A program made the position numbers and the translations under genes. A stretch of 64,000 nucleotides of DNA, taken from NCBI RefSeq assembly GCF_029839275.1, contig NZ_JAOCAH010000001.1:558001-622000 (forward strand). Direction: 5' to 3'. Shown here one piece after another: positions 33,512-42,207 of this stretch (its first letter is position 1; the number at the start of each line of letters is the position of its first letter). Source of the DNA: Pseudomonas sp. GD03944 (GTDB taxonomy: Bacteria; Pseudomonadota; Gammaproteobacteria; Pseudomonadales; Pseudomonadaceae). Under the pieces are notes generated by a model. The model was not told where the DNA came from and searched no databases. It saw nothing but the letters and a program-made list of their open reading frames with translations.

Positions 33512-34300
33512 TCAGGAAGGTTTGAGGGGTTTCAGCAGTTTGCTGAGAAAGCCTCGGGGGCGTGCGTCGACCGGTGGTTCGGTCAGGGCGCGGCCGAGGA
33601 CGATACACGAAATATTGTCTCTGCCGCCCATCTGGTTTGCCAGTGCGATCAGTTGCTCGACCACCGCTTCCAGGGTGTCGGCGGTGGTGCACAGCTGCTG
33701 GATCTGCTCGTCCAGCAGTTCGCCCGTCAGGCCGTCGCTGCACAGCAGCAGGAGTTCGTGGGTGCCCAGGCTGCCGCAGACCAGGCCGACATCGAGGCGC
33801 TGATCGCCGCGTCCCAGGCACTGGAAGATGACATTGCGTTGCGGGTGGTGGCGCGCGTCCTCGCGGCTCAGTTCGCCTGCGTCGACCATGGCCTGGACCC
33901 AGCTGTGGTCGTGGGTCAGCTGCTCGATGTAGGCGGCGCTGATCCGGTAGGCCCGGCTGTCGCCGATCCAGGCGACCTGGAAGTCCGATTCAGTGAACTG
34001 CGCCGCCACCAGGGTGGTGCCCATGCCCCGCCCGCGCTGTTCGGCGGCGGCCAGCACGGCACGGTTCGCCGCATTCACCGCCTCCACCAGGTCTTCGCCG
34101 GCGGCGCAGGCGGTTTCCAGGGCCTGCAGGGCCACGGCGCTGGCCACCTCACCGTACTCGTGCCCGCCCATGCCATCGGCCACTGCCCACACATGCAATG
34201 CGGGGCAGCAGAGAATGGCATCTTCGTTGTGGGTTCTTACCTGGCCGGCGACGCTGTGCGCGGCGTACACCAGGTGTTCTTCAACGGGTGTCATCGACAT
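33512..34300 (-). CDS. PP2C-type Ser/Thr phosphatase, PppA-like
   Basis: 262 residues from MSMTPVEEHLVYAAHSVAGQVRTHNED, with all PP2C metal-binding motifs: RTHNEDA, VADGMGGHEYG, WIGDSRAYR, and CSDGLTG plus GRDNIS. It heads the operon with the kinase and FHA genes and would reverse the kinase's phosphorylations. A Ser/Thr phosphatase-kinase-FHA order matches T6SS control genes (pppA-ppkA-fha) but no T6SS core genes are within 25 kb. Confidence 0.9.
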   Translation of the reverse strand: MSMTPVEEHLVYAAHSVAGQVRTHNEDAILCCPALHVWAVADGMGGHEYGEVASAVALQALETACAAGEDLVEAVNAANRAVLAAAEQRGRGMGTTLVAAQFTESDFQVAWIGDSRAYRISAAYIEQLTHDHSWVQAMVDAGELSREDARHHPQRNVIFQCLGRGDQRLDVGLVCGSLGTHELLLLCSDGLTGELLDEQIQQLCTTADTLEAVVEQLIALANQMGGRDNISCIVLGRALTEPPVDARPRGFLSKLLKPLKPS

Positions 34301-34578
34301 GGTGCAGCTTGACCTTGTGAAACGCTGGACGCGGTGCAAGCGCCCATGATGCGGCCGGTGCGGCCGGCTGTCATCGGTCCGCCAGGCTTTTGCCGCGAAG
34401 TGTTAACCAGTCGATCCCCCGTCGCCCGGCGGCCCCCCCGGGAAATGCAGGTCACGCAGCGGCCAGCTATGCTCAAGAACAGTGTACTGGCGGGCTCGAC
34501 GGGCCTGGGAGGTGACGATGGCCAAGCGATTCTGATCCACAACGGCGATCCCAACCCAGCACATCCGAGGTGATCATC

Positions 34579-34707
34579 ATGAGCAAAGGTCTCGACGCGA
34601 AAAAGCAGGCCAAGAAGAAGCCCCTGAAAACCGCCCACGAAAAACGCATGGCCAAGCGCGACAAGCGCACCGGCCGTACCCTGCTCGGCAGCCACGCCAC
34701 CGAGTGA
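34579..34707 (+). CDS. 42-residue basic small protein
   Basis: Starts MSKGLDAKKQAKKKPLKTAH and ends TLLGSHATE; 12 Lys and 5 Arg in 42 residues. GAGGTG lies seven bases before the ATG. The nearly all-basic composition resembles small nucleic-acid-binding or ribosome-associated peptides. Likely a real gene: the start context and stop are good and the composition is uniform. Confidence 0.65.
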   Translation: MSKGLDAKKQAKKKPLKTAHEKRMAKRDKRTGRTLLGSHATE

Positions 34708-34777
34708 CAACCTCTTGCCCAGCGCTCGCCAATCGGTGACGCTGGGCACCTTCTCCCAGGCCCACGATCCTCGTTGC

Positions 34778-35182
34778 ATGCCCGACCTGCATTATCGCGC
34801 CCTGCCCGCCCATTTGCGCCCCCTGGCCGAAAAGTTCTACCGCACGCATCGCAGCGCCATGCGCCCCCGGCACGACGACACCGTGTGGGTGGCCCAGCAG
34901 GGCGACATCCTGGCCGCGCGGTGCCTGGCACCGGTGGAAGACGGGCGCTGGCTGACCGGCCTGTTCGTCGCCCCGGCCTTCCGCGGCCAGGGCCTGGCCG
35001 GGCAATTGCTGAGCACGGCCCTCGCCGACGCCGACGGGCCGACCTGGCTGTTCTGTCACCCGGACCTGGCGAGCTTCTACCAGCGCCTCGGTTTTGCACC
35101 AACGTCCCAGTTGCCGGCGCTTCTGGCCCAGCGACTGAGCCGTTATCAGTGCAACAAAAACCTGATCGCCCTGTCAGCATGA
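34778..35182 (+). CDS. GNAT-family N-acetyltransferase
   Basis: 134 residues from MPDLHYRALPAHLRPL. Core: GLFVAPAFRGQGLAGQLL (the V-x-P-x-x-R-G-x-G-x-A motif A), followed by FYQRLGFAP, a typical GNAT ending. Substrate unknown. It follows the 42-residue basic gene by 70 bases in the same direction. Confidence 0.83.
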   Translation: MPDLHYRALPAHLRPLAEKFYRTHRSAMRPRHDDTVWVAQQGDILAARCLAPVEDGRWLTGLFVAPAFRGQGLAGQLLSTALADADGPTWLFCHPDLASFYQRLGFAPTSQLPALLAQRLSRYQCNKNLIALSA

Positions 35183-35332
35183 CTATGGCCACCGGCCAAT
35201 GAATGGCGAAACCGCCGGTTATCCATCGGCGTGGCATAAATACTGGCACTTTGCCCATCTTTCACCCTTGCCAGGGCCAGGCAAAGCTCTGCATGCTAGT
35301 TGACATAACAACGACTAGAACCGGTAGAGGCT

Positions 35333-36370
35333 ATGTTGAGCTCTCGACTTCTCAAGCGCCTGCGCAAGGATTTCCAGCTCTCCATCATCACCCTGATGGG
35401 GCTGATTGGCGTTCTGGGCATTTCGCCTTATGCGGTGTACCGGCTTCTGGAGGGCAATTACCTGGTGAGCCTGGCCGACACGGTAATCGTGCTTTCGACC
35501 ATCTCTGCGGTGATCTACGCGTGGCGTACCGGAGACACGGTCAAACCCGGCATCTACCTGGCGGTGATCTTCTGTGTCGGCGCGACGCTGATCGCCATCA
35601 ACCTGGGGGTCAACGGGCTGTTCTGGATCTACCCGCTGATCCTGTTCAACTTCTTCATGGTGTCGCCGATCAAGGCCCTGGTGGCCACCGCGCTGGTGAT
35701 GCTCAGCCTGGCGGTGCATGCCGTGCTGGTGCCCGGCTCGGTGTTCGAAAGCGCCTACCAGATGGTGTCGTTCCTGGTGACCGGCCTGATGGCCAGCGTG
35801 CTCACCTTCATCTTCGCCTACCGCACCAGCAGCCAGCGTGACCAGTTGCAGCTGCTGGCCAGCCAGGACCCGCTGACGGGTACGCGCAACCGCCGGGCGA
35901 TGAACGAAGAACTGAAGATCGCCATGTCCAGCCACCGTCGCCATGGCATTCCCTATGCCGTACTGCTGATGGACCTCGACCATTTCAAGCAGATCAACGA
36001 CCGCTTCGGCCATCAGGCCGGCGACCAGGTGCTGATCGCCTTCGCCGGCCTGATCAAGAGCGCCTCGCGCCAGGAAGACCGGCTGTTCCGCTTCGGCGGC
36101 GAAGAGTTCCTGCTGCTGATGCCCAATACCGACCGCAATGGCCTGCAGGCCGCCGCCGCGCACCTGCAACAGAGCATCGCCCAGCACCTGAAAAGCCCCG
36201 GTGGGCCGGTTACGGTGTCCATGGGCGGTGCCACCCTGCGCCACAACGAGCACTGGGAAGGCTGGCTCAAGCGCGCGGACCTGCACCTGTACCAGGCCAA
36301 GAGCGCCGGGCGTAACCGGGTGATCATCGACGAACCCGCCCGGGCCGGCGACAGCCTCAAGCAGCACTGA
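35333..36370 (+). CDS. Membrane diguanylate cyclase (GGDEF)
   Basis: 345 residues. Residues 1-165 carry about six membrane helices; 170-340 are a GGDEF domain with DPLTGTRNR at 179-187, DLDHFKQIND at 214-223 and active-site GGEEF at 255-259. An RQED at 246-249 sits five residues before GGEEF, the intact inhibitory I-site for c-di-GMP feedback. It makes c-di-GMP; the membrane part likely senses an unknown cue and resembles MASE-type sensors. Monocistronic. Confidence 0.9.
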   Translation: MLSSRLLKRLRKDFQLSIITLMGLIGVLGISPYAVYRLLEGNYLVSLADTVIVLSTISAVIYAWRTGDTVKPGIYLAVIFCVGATLIAINLGVNGLFWIYPLILFNFFMVSPIKALVATALVMLSLAVHAVLVPGSVFESAYQMVSFLVTGLMASVLTFIFAYRTSSQRDQLQLLASQDPLTGTRNRRAMNEELKIAMSSHRRHGIPYAVLLMDLDHFKQINDRFGHQAGDQVLIAFAGLIKSASRQEDRLFRFGGEEFLLLMPNTDRNGLQAAAAHLQQSIAQHLKSPGGPVTVSMGGATLRHNEHWEGWLKRADLHLYQAKSAGRNRVIIDEPARAGDSLKQH

Positions 36371-36667
36371 ATCGGCCTCGCCCTGCTCCCCCAGCGACCA
36401 TCCCCTTTCCTCTGACCGATACGCCAGCGCAACGTGTGCCCACGGGCCTGGCGCTTGCAGGCTGCTGCCCGGGGAAACGTCGCGTCGTGAAGGCCTAGAG
36501 CGGACGCTTGTGTCCACCGATCGTAAAGACGTGTGCCGCAAGCGTGGTGGTCAATGACGTTCTGGCCCTGAGCCACGGTTCCCGGGTATCGCTGCGCTCA
36601 ACCCAGGCTACGGGAAGCCGGGTCGCGTCGAAATGGACAGAGCCCGCACATGGTTATTTTCGGCCAT
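36371..36667. other. Intergenic region with a palindromic repeat
   Basis: No gene. It contains CCGGGTATCGCTGCGCTCAACCCAGGCTACGG near 36582-36613, a family also seen at about 25777-25810. Otherwise nothing recognisable. Confidence 0.55.
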
Positions 36668-36699
36668 AAAAAAAGGGCAGCCCGCGGGCTGCCCTTTTC
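36668..36699 (-). terminator. Terminator of the yjcH-actP operon
   Basis: AAAAAAAGGGCAGCCCGC and GCGGGCTGCCCTTTTCTT form a strong hairpin just after the actP stop on the minus strand. A-runs on both sides make it bidirectional. Confidence 0.85.
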
Positions 36700-36716
36700 T
36701 TCATGCCGGCTCGCTA

Positions 36717-38375
36717 TCAGTGAGCGACGGCACCGCTGGCACCGAGACCGGTGTGGGAGCGGACGAACTGCGGCAGGAAGCGAGCACGCTCGTCAGCAGC
36801 CGCGGTGGACTTGTCGGTGATCGAGAAGAACCAGATACCGATGAAGGCCACGATCATCGAGAACAGCGCCGGGTACTCGTACGGGAAGATTGCCTGGGCG
36901 TTGCCCAGGACCTGTACCCATACGGTTGGGCCAAGCACCATCAGGGTCACTGCGGTGATCAGGCCCAGCCAGCCGCCGATCATCGCGCCGCGAGTGGTCA
37001 GGTTCTTCCAGTACATGCTCAGGAACAGGACCGGGAAGTTGCAGCTGGCCGCGATCGAGAACGCCAGGCCGACCATGAAGGCGATGTTCTGCTTCTCGAA
37101 CAGGATGCCCAGGCCGATGGCCAGGACGCCCAGTGCCACGGTGGTGATCTTCGAAACGCGCAGCTCATCCTTCTCGTTGGCCTTGCCCTTCTTGAACACG
37201 CTGGCATACAGGTCATGGGACACTGCCGAAGCGCCTGCCAGGGTCAGACCGGCAACCACCGCCAGGATGGTGGCGAAGGCGACCGCGGAGATGAAGCCCA
37301 GGAAGATGCTGCCGCCCACGGCGTTGGCCAGGTGCACGGCGGCCATGTTGTTGCCGCCCAGCAGCGCGCCGGTGGCGTCCTTGAACATCGGGTTGGTGCT
37401 GACCAGCAGGATCGCGCCGAAGCCGATGATGAAGGTCAGGATGTAGAAGTAACCGATGAAGCCGGTCGCGTAGAACACCGACTTGCGGGCTTCCTTGGCG
37501 TCGGAGACGGTGAAGAAGCGCATGAGGATGTGCGGCAGGCCGGCGGTACCGAACATCAGTGCCAGGCCGAGGGAGATCGCCGAAATCGGGTCTTTCACCA
37601 GGCCGCCGGGGCTCATGATCGCTTCGCCCTTGGCGTGCACTTTCACGGCTTCGGAGAACAGGGTGCCGAAATCGAAGTTGACGTGTTTCATCACCATCAG
37701 CGCCATGAACGAGGCACCGGACAGCAGCAGCACCGCCTTGATGATCTGTACCCAGGTGGTGGCCAGCATGCCGCCGAACAGCACGTACAGCACCATCAGG
37801 ATACCGACCAGGATCACCGCCACGTGGTAGTCGAGGCCGAACAGCAGCTCGATCAGCTTGCCGGCACCGACCATCTGGGCGATCAGGTAGAAGGCCACCA
37901 CGACCAGCGAACCGCTGGCGGACAGGGTACGGATTTCCTTCTGCTTCAGGCGGTAGGACGCCACGTCGGCAAAGGTGTACTTGCCCAGGTTGCGCAGGCG
38001 CTCGGCGATCAGGAACAGGATCACCGGCCAGCCGACCAGGAAGCCGATCGAATAGATCAGGCCGTCATAGCCGGAGGTGAACACCAGGGCAGAAATCCCC
38101 AGGAACGAGGCCGCCGACATGTAGTCACCGGCGATCGCCAGGCCATTCTGGAAACCGGAGATGCTGCCACCGGCGGTGTAGAAGTCGGACGTCGAGGTGT
38201 TGCGCTTGGACGCCCAGTAGGTGATGCACAGGGTGCCCCCGACGAATGCCAGGAACATCACGATGGCCGAGGTGTTCAGCGCCTGGCGCTGCACCTCACC
38301 CTCCAGCGCACCGGCCGCCCACAACGCAGGCGCGGCGACCATCAGCGCGATAAGACCGAACAGGCGCGCCATCAT
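36717..38375 (-). CDS. actP: Cation/acetate symporter ActP
   Basis: 552 residues, sodium:solute symporter family, about 13-14 membrane helices, starting [20 protein letters not shown] (signal-like). The length and the conserved [25 protein letters not shown] and [27 protein letters not shown] segments match Pseudomonas ActP. It overlaps the yjcH stop by four bases (ATGA), so the two genes are translationally coupled. It imports acetate and other short carboxylates; expression is usually catabolically controlled. Confidence 0.96.
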   Translation of the reverse strand: MMARLFGLIALMVAAPALWAAGALEGEVQRQALNTSAIVMFLAFVGGTLCITYWASKRNTSTSDFYTAGGSISGFQNGLAIAGDYMSAASFLGISALVFTSGYDGLIYSIGFLVGWPVILFLIAERLRNLGKYTFADVASYRLKQKEIRTLSASGSLVVVAFYLIAQMVGAGKLIELLFGLDYHVAVILVGILMVLYVLFGGMLATTWVQIIKAVLLLSGASFMALMVMKHVNFDFGTLFSEAVKVHAKGEAIMSPGGLVKDPISAISLGLALMFGTAGLPHILMRFFTVSDAKEARKSVFYATGFIGYFYILTFIIGFGAILLVSTNPMFKDATGALLGGNNMAAVHLANAVGGSIFLGFISAVAFATILAVVAGLTLAGASAVSHDLYASVFKKGKANEKDELRVSKITTVALGVLAIGLGILFEKQNIAFMVGLAFSIAASCNFPVLFLSMYWKNLTTRGAMIGGWLGLITAVTLMVLGPTVWVQVLGNAQAIFPYEYPALFSMIVAFIGIWFFSITDKSTAAADERARFLPQFVRSHTGLGASGAVAH

Positions 38376-38683
38376 TTCTGCACCTCTTCCAGAATCAGCT
38401 TGTTCAGGTCATCGAACTCGCCGTTGGCGCGGTACACGTAGATACCGGTGAGGACGAACGCGGACAGGATCAGGCCAACGCCCAGGGGAATACCCCAGGT
38501 GATGGTCGAATCGGCACTGATTCGGGTACCCAGCAATTCGGGTACGAAAGCGATCAGCAGGATAAACGCAAGGTACAGGCCAAGCATGGCAGCAGACAGA
38601 ATCCAGGCGAAGCTTTCGCGCTTGGAAACGAGTTCCTGAAAGCGTGGACTCTGTTCTATCTGTCGGTAGAGGGTGTCACTCAT
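38372..38683 (-). CDS. yjcH: DUF485 membrane protein YjcH
   Basis: 103 residues starting [31 protein letters not shown] lies 8 bases upstream. Two membrane helices ([42 protein letters not shown]) and the DUF485 pattern. It is the small partner gene encoded upstream of actP throughout the genus; the role is unresolved but linked to acetate uptake. Confidence 0.94.
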   Translation of the reverse strand: MSDTLYRQIEQSPRFQELVSKRESFAWILSAAMLGLYLAFILLIAFVPELLGTRISADSTITWGIPLGVGLILSAFVLTGIYVYRANGEFDDLNKLILEEVQK

Positions 38684-38973
38684 TTTTTGTTCTCCCACAG
38701 CAAAGGGCGCTGGTGGTGGCCACTCTAAATCGACGGTTTCAGCGCGACAGACGACCTTAGTCGAAGCACCGGGGCATTCGAGACGAAAGTCTAAAGCGGC
38801 AGAAATCCGGCACTTCCACCGACACTTGAAAGCCCCAGAATCCTCAGCCGACAATTTTCTGCCTTGCGACACACGGGCCGTGCGTGGTCGGCTGCGGGGC
38901 TACACTGAACAGTGTCTGAAACACCACCGAGCAACAGGGGGAATTGCGTCACCACACGAACGCGAGGTGCACC

Positions 38974-39528
38974 ATGAACCGGCACTACTACATCAGCGAA
39001 AACCTGGACGACCTGGAGCGCGTGGAGCGCGAACTGGAAGCCAGCGGCATCAGCACCGATCAGATCCACGTGCTGAGCGAAAACGATGCCGAAGTCGAGC
39101 AGCATCACCTGCACGACGTTCCTTCTCTCATGAAAAAAGACGTGGTCAACACCGGCATGCGCGGCGTGGCGATTGGCGTCGGCCTGGCCATCCTGGTACT
39201 GGCCGTGGCCTATTCCAACGGCTGGACCGACAGCGCCGCCGGCTGGACACCCTTCCTGTTTCTAGCCGTGGTCGCCCTGGGTTTCTGCGCCTGGGAAGGC
39301 GGCTTCCTGGGCATCCAGCAACCCAACAGCTACTTCAAGCGCTTCGAAAGCCAGCTGCACGAAGGCAAGCACGTGTTTTTCGTCGACGTCAAAGACAATC
39401 AGGAAGAGGTCCTGACCCGGGTGGTCGGCCATCACCCGATGCTGCAGATGGCGGGCACCGGTGAAGCGAGCCCGCACTGGCTGGTGGCCTGGCAACAGAG
39501 ATGGCGGGCGTTCCGCCGGATGATCTGA
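38974..39528 (+). CDS. Two-helix membrane protein, possible stress or osmotic response protein
   Basis: 184 residues from MNRHYYISENLDDLERVERELEASG; GAGGTG lies before the ATG. An N-terminal ferredoxin-like or sensing segment (1-55), two helices (VAIGVGLAILVLAVAYS and WTPFLFLAVVALGFCAWEG), and a C-terminal VFFVDVKDNQEEVLTRVVGHHP soluble part. This architecture is common in small Pseudomonas inner-membrane proteins with an N-terminal sensing segment. Exact role unknown. Confidence 0.7.
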   Translation: MNRHYYISENLDDLERVERELEASGISTDQIHVLSENDAEVEQHHLHDVPSLMKKDVVNTGMRGVAIGVGLAILVLAVAYSNGWTDSAAGWTPFLFLAVVALGFCAWEGGFLGIQQPNSYFKRFESQLHEGKHVFFVDVKDNQEEVLTRVVGHHPMLQMAGTGEASPHWLVAWQQRWRAFRRMI

Positions 39529-39572
39529 CGGGCATGGCCGGGCGCACTGACGGCGCCCTGGCCTCAGCCCCA

Positions 39573-39911
39573 TCAGCGAATGCGTTCGCGCTGGTAGCTG
39601 CCGCTGCCCGGCGACCGTTCGATCACATGCCCACCGGGGTACTCGATCGTCTGGCGGATACCGCCACGGGTTTCGATCGACTGATTGCCGTACTGGTTGC
39701 TCTGGCGGGTCGGCGTATCGGGAAGGCGCTGGCCACCGTACAGGTCGTGGCGCTCGTAGCGCTCGGAGGTTCCGACACTACCGCTGGCACCCGGACTCAC
39801 ATAGCTCTTGGGAATGGCCCGGATCGGCTGCTGCTGAGTCGGCTGGCCGGCCCACACCGGAGCGGCGACCAGCGCCAGCACCAGGGCTCCTCCCATCATC
39901 CATTTCACCAT
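39573..39911 (-). CDS. Small secreted protein, unknown function
   Basis: 112 residues from MVKWMMGGALVLALVAAPVWAG with GGAGGTG before the ATG; cleavage after VWA. The mature part is Gly/Ser/Gln/Arg-rich and looks disordered (SYVSPGASGSVGTSERYERHDLYGGQRLPD). Probably periplasmic. Unrecognised family. Confidence 0.65.
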   Translation of the reverse strand: MVKWMMGGALVLALVAAPVWAGQPTQQQPIRAIPKSYVSPGASGSVGTSERYERHDLYGGQRLPDTPTRQSNQYGNQSIETRGGIRQTIEYPGGHVIERSPGSGSYQRERIR

Positions 39912-40027
39912 GACGTACACCTCCAGCTGCAGGGCGAATACACCCTACCGCATCAGGCAGCAACGCCAGCCCGGCGTTCATCCCGCGGGATGAATGGCAC
40001 GCTGGCGCTGGCCGGCAGGGCCACACG

Positions 40028-40297
40028 TCACGCCACTGTACAGCATTCGGCCTGTTCGGCCTTGCGCTCGCCGTAGTGGGCTGCCAGGCGCATGACGTAG
40101 CCGATCTTCAGCAGGGTCGGACCGACGATCGTGCCGGCGTGGGCGACGATCAACTGGAACAGTGTCAGGTGCTCTTCGAGGCCGTAGGCCGCCACCGTGC
40201 CACCCACCAGCATCACCAGCCCGGCCAGCAGCAGTTGGTTGGAGACGCGGCGAACGTTCGCGATATCGCTGAAAAACGTGAGAATAAAATCAAGCAT
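40028..40297 (-). CDS. Small membrane protein, unknown function
   Basis: 89 residues from MLDFILTFFSDIANVRRVSNQLLLAG, GGAGGATG upstream. Two hydrophobic segments (QLLLAGLVMLVGGTVAAYG and LFQLIVAHAGTIVGPTLLKIGYVMRLAAH). It ends with a Cys pair, AECCTVA. Layout similar to small transmembrane sensor or regulator proteins. A longer upstream reading is rejected because the ribosome site is here. Confidence 0.68.
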   Translation of the reverse strand: MLDFILTFFSDIANVRRVSNQLLLAGLVMLVGGTVAAYGLEEHLTLFQLIVAHAGTIVGPTLLKIGYVMRLAAHYGERKAEQAECCTVA

Positions 40298-40628
40298 GAT
40301 GCATCCTCCAGTCGCTGAATGAAGAACCCCTCGGGTTCTCCTTGCCTGATCTATTCCATCTTTCGTGCCAACTAATTTTTCCTTTAAAAACAATTAACTA
40401 AAAATACATAGGTAAAAATGACCAACTCAATAAAAAGTCATTAAGACCTACAAAAAGTCAAAATAACCAAACAATCATCTGCGCGGGCGCCCAGAGCGCC
40501 ACTCGGTGCGAGCCAGCGTGAGCACGCGCTCAGGAACAGGCGTATTGCGGGCCACACAGGCCACTCGCTATCATGCGAATAATTCTCACCTACAAAGCCA
40601 GGGTCGTGCCCTCGCTACGAGCTTGGGC
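40298..40628. promoter_or_regulatory. AT-rich divergent promoter region
   Basis: Bases about 40370-40480 are much richer in A/T than the genome, with three near-copies of AAAAAGTCA (40432, 40454 and neighbours). It separates the small membrane gene (minus) and the ECF sigma gene (plus). A Fur-box-like element is at 40572-40590. No gene. Confidence 0.5.
40572..40590 (+). promoter_or_regulatory. Fur-box-like element before the ECF sigma factor
   Basis: ATGCGAATAATTCTCACC contains the GAATAATTCTC core commonly found in Fur boxes upstream of fecI/pvdS-type sigma genes. It lies about 40 bases before the sigma-factor start, where iron-loaded Fur would repress. Confidence 0.55.
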
Positions 40629-41147
40629 ATGTCCGCGGCCGAACCTCCCTTCCAGCAAGCCATTCACGAACTCTACAGCGACCACCATGGCTGGCTGTTC
40701 GGCTGGCTGCGCCGCAAGCTTGGCTGTGCGCACAATGCCGCCGACCTGGCGCAGGACACCTTCGCGCGCATCCTGTCGTCCCGCGAGATTCTCGGGACCG
40801 TGCGCGAACCGCGGGCCTTTCTGACCACCACTGCCCGGCGCCTGGTGATCGACCGGGTACGGCGCCAGCAGATCGAAGACGCTTACCTGCGAGAGCAGGC
40901 GATGACCGCCGAAACCCTGGCGGGCTTCCAGTCGCCGGAACAGATTCTCACCACCCTCGAAGCCCTGGAACAGATCGCCTTCGTCCTGGAAGAGCTGAGC
41001 GCCAAACAGCGCCAGGCGTTCCTACTGTACTTCCTCGACGGCCACACCCAACCCCAGATCGCCGCGCAGATGGGCATTTCCGAGCGCATGGTGCGCAAGC
41101 ACCTGATGCAGGCGCTGCTGCAGTGCAGCCACGCGCTGGACGTCTGA
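40629..41147 (+). CDS. ECF sigma factor, FecI-like
   Basis: 172 residues from MSAAEPPFQQAIHELYSDHHGWLFGWL; sigma region 2 (LYSDHHGWLFGWLRRKLG, DLAQDTFARIL) and region 4 (KQRQAFLLYFLDGHTQPQIAAQMGISERMVRKHLMQAL). The family directs transcription of an outer-membrane siderophore receptor in answer to extracytoplasmic signalling. The following FecR and receptor genes give the full system; FecR starts 3 bases after its stop. Confidence 0.93.
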   Translation: MSAAEPPFQQAIHELYSDHHGWLFGWLRRKLGCAHNAADLAQDTFARILSSREILGTVREPRAFLTTTARRLVIDRVRRQQIEDAYLREQAMTAETLAGFQSPEQILTTLEALEQIAFVLEELSAKQRQAFLLYFLDGHTQPQIAAQMGISERMVRKHLMQALLQCSHALDV

Positions 41148-41150
41148 GCC

Positions 41151-42122
41151 ATGGCCACGCCCGAACCGATCAACGAACAGGCCGCCAACTGGCTGATCCA
41201 GCTCAACGAGCCGGACGCCGACGACAGCCTGCGCGAAGCCTTCGACGCCTGGAAACGCCTCGACCCGCGCCATGCCGCCGCGGCCGAGCGGCTGCAGGGT
41301 TTCGTCGGGCAGATGTCCGCGTTGCGTCCGCAGAAAGCCTCGGTGCATGCCGCGCTGGACGCCGCCTACGGCAGCCGCCACAAGCCCTACACCAACAAGC
41401 GCAGTGTCAGCGCCCTGCTCCTGTTGATCGTTCTGCTGCTGCCTGGCTGGGCGCTGTGGCGCAGCGAACTGCCGGACTACCTGCTGGCCGACCTGCGCAC
41501 GCGCCCGGCGCAGTGGCTGGAACAACGCCTGCCGGACCGCTCGCTGCTGACCCTCAACGGCAACAGTGCCGTGGACCTGCGCTTCGATAATGAGCGACGG
41601 CGCATCCAGCTGATACGCGGCGAAGTACTGGTGGATGTCGCTCATGATCCGGCGCGGCCGTTCATCGTCGAAACCGAACACGGGCAGATGCGCGCCTTGG
41701 GCACGCGTTTCGTGGTCACCCGGGAGAACGGCGTCACCGTGCTGACGATGCTCGAGTCGCGGGTCGCCGCCAGGGCCGTCGACAACCCGACCCCGGTCGA
41801 GGTCAGCGCCGGCGAGCAGGCACGCATCACCCAGGCGGACGTGCAGCTCGTCGCGCCGATCGACACCCGCAGCGTCGAAGACGCCTGGCGTCATCACCAA
41901 CTGGTGGTCAAGGACCGGCCGCTGCCGGAGGTGCTCGACCAGTTGGCGCGGCAGTTCCCCGGCCACGTGCAGTTCGACCGCGAGGCCCTGGCGGACCTGC
42001 GGGTGTCCGCCGTGCTGCCGCTGGACGACAGCACCCGGGCGCTGAACCTGATCGCAGAGGCCTTGCCGGTGCAGGTCAGCACCTTCACCCCGTGGCTGAT
42101 ACGGGTGACCCGCGCGCCCTGA
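41151..42122 (+). CDS. FecR-family anti-sigma regulator
   Basis: 323 residues: N-terminal cytoplasmic anti-sigma part (PEPINEQAANWLIQLNEPDADDSLREAFDAWKR), one membrane helix (about 84-103, SALLLLIVLLLPGWAL), and a periplasmic FecR domain (RRIQLIRGEVLVDVAHDPARPFIVETEHGQMRALGTRFVV). The C-terminal FecR-C part binds the receptor signalling domain. Located between the sigma gene and its receptor. Confidence 0.93.
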   Translation: MATPEPINEQAANWLIQLNEPDADDSLREAFDAWKRLDPRHAAAAERLQGFVGQMSALRPQKASVHAALDAAYGSRHKPYTNKRSVSALLLLIVLLLPGWALWRSELPDYLLADLRTRPAQWLEQRLPDRSLLTLNGNSAVDLRFDNERRRIQLIRGEVLVDVAHDPARPFIVETEHGQMRALGTRFVVTRENGVTVLTMLESRVAARAVDNPTPVEVSAGEQARITQADVQLVAPIDTRSVEDAWRHHQLVVKDRPLPEVLDQLARQFPGHVQFDREALADLRVSAVLPLDDSTRALNLIAEALPVQVSTFTPWLIRVTRAP

Positions 42123-42207
42123 ACAAAAAAGTGTGCAACCGGGGTTCCGGGTTTTCCGCCTGGTCCGTCAAGGACGGTAGACACTCATCATTCAAGGCCT
42201 TCCGACC

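Noticed and set aside
31943..34312. Very long open frame on the plus strand antisense to the kinase/phosphatase genes
   Set aside because: High GC produces open antisense frames. Its protein has no fold pattern while the minus strand encodes full kinase, PP2C and FHA motifs. The same applies to antisense frames at 36633-38441, 42085-44658, 45504-47213, 49271-51061, 52594-54441 and 56951-58828.
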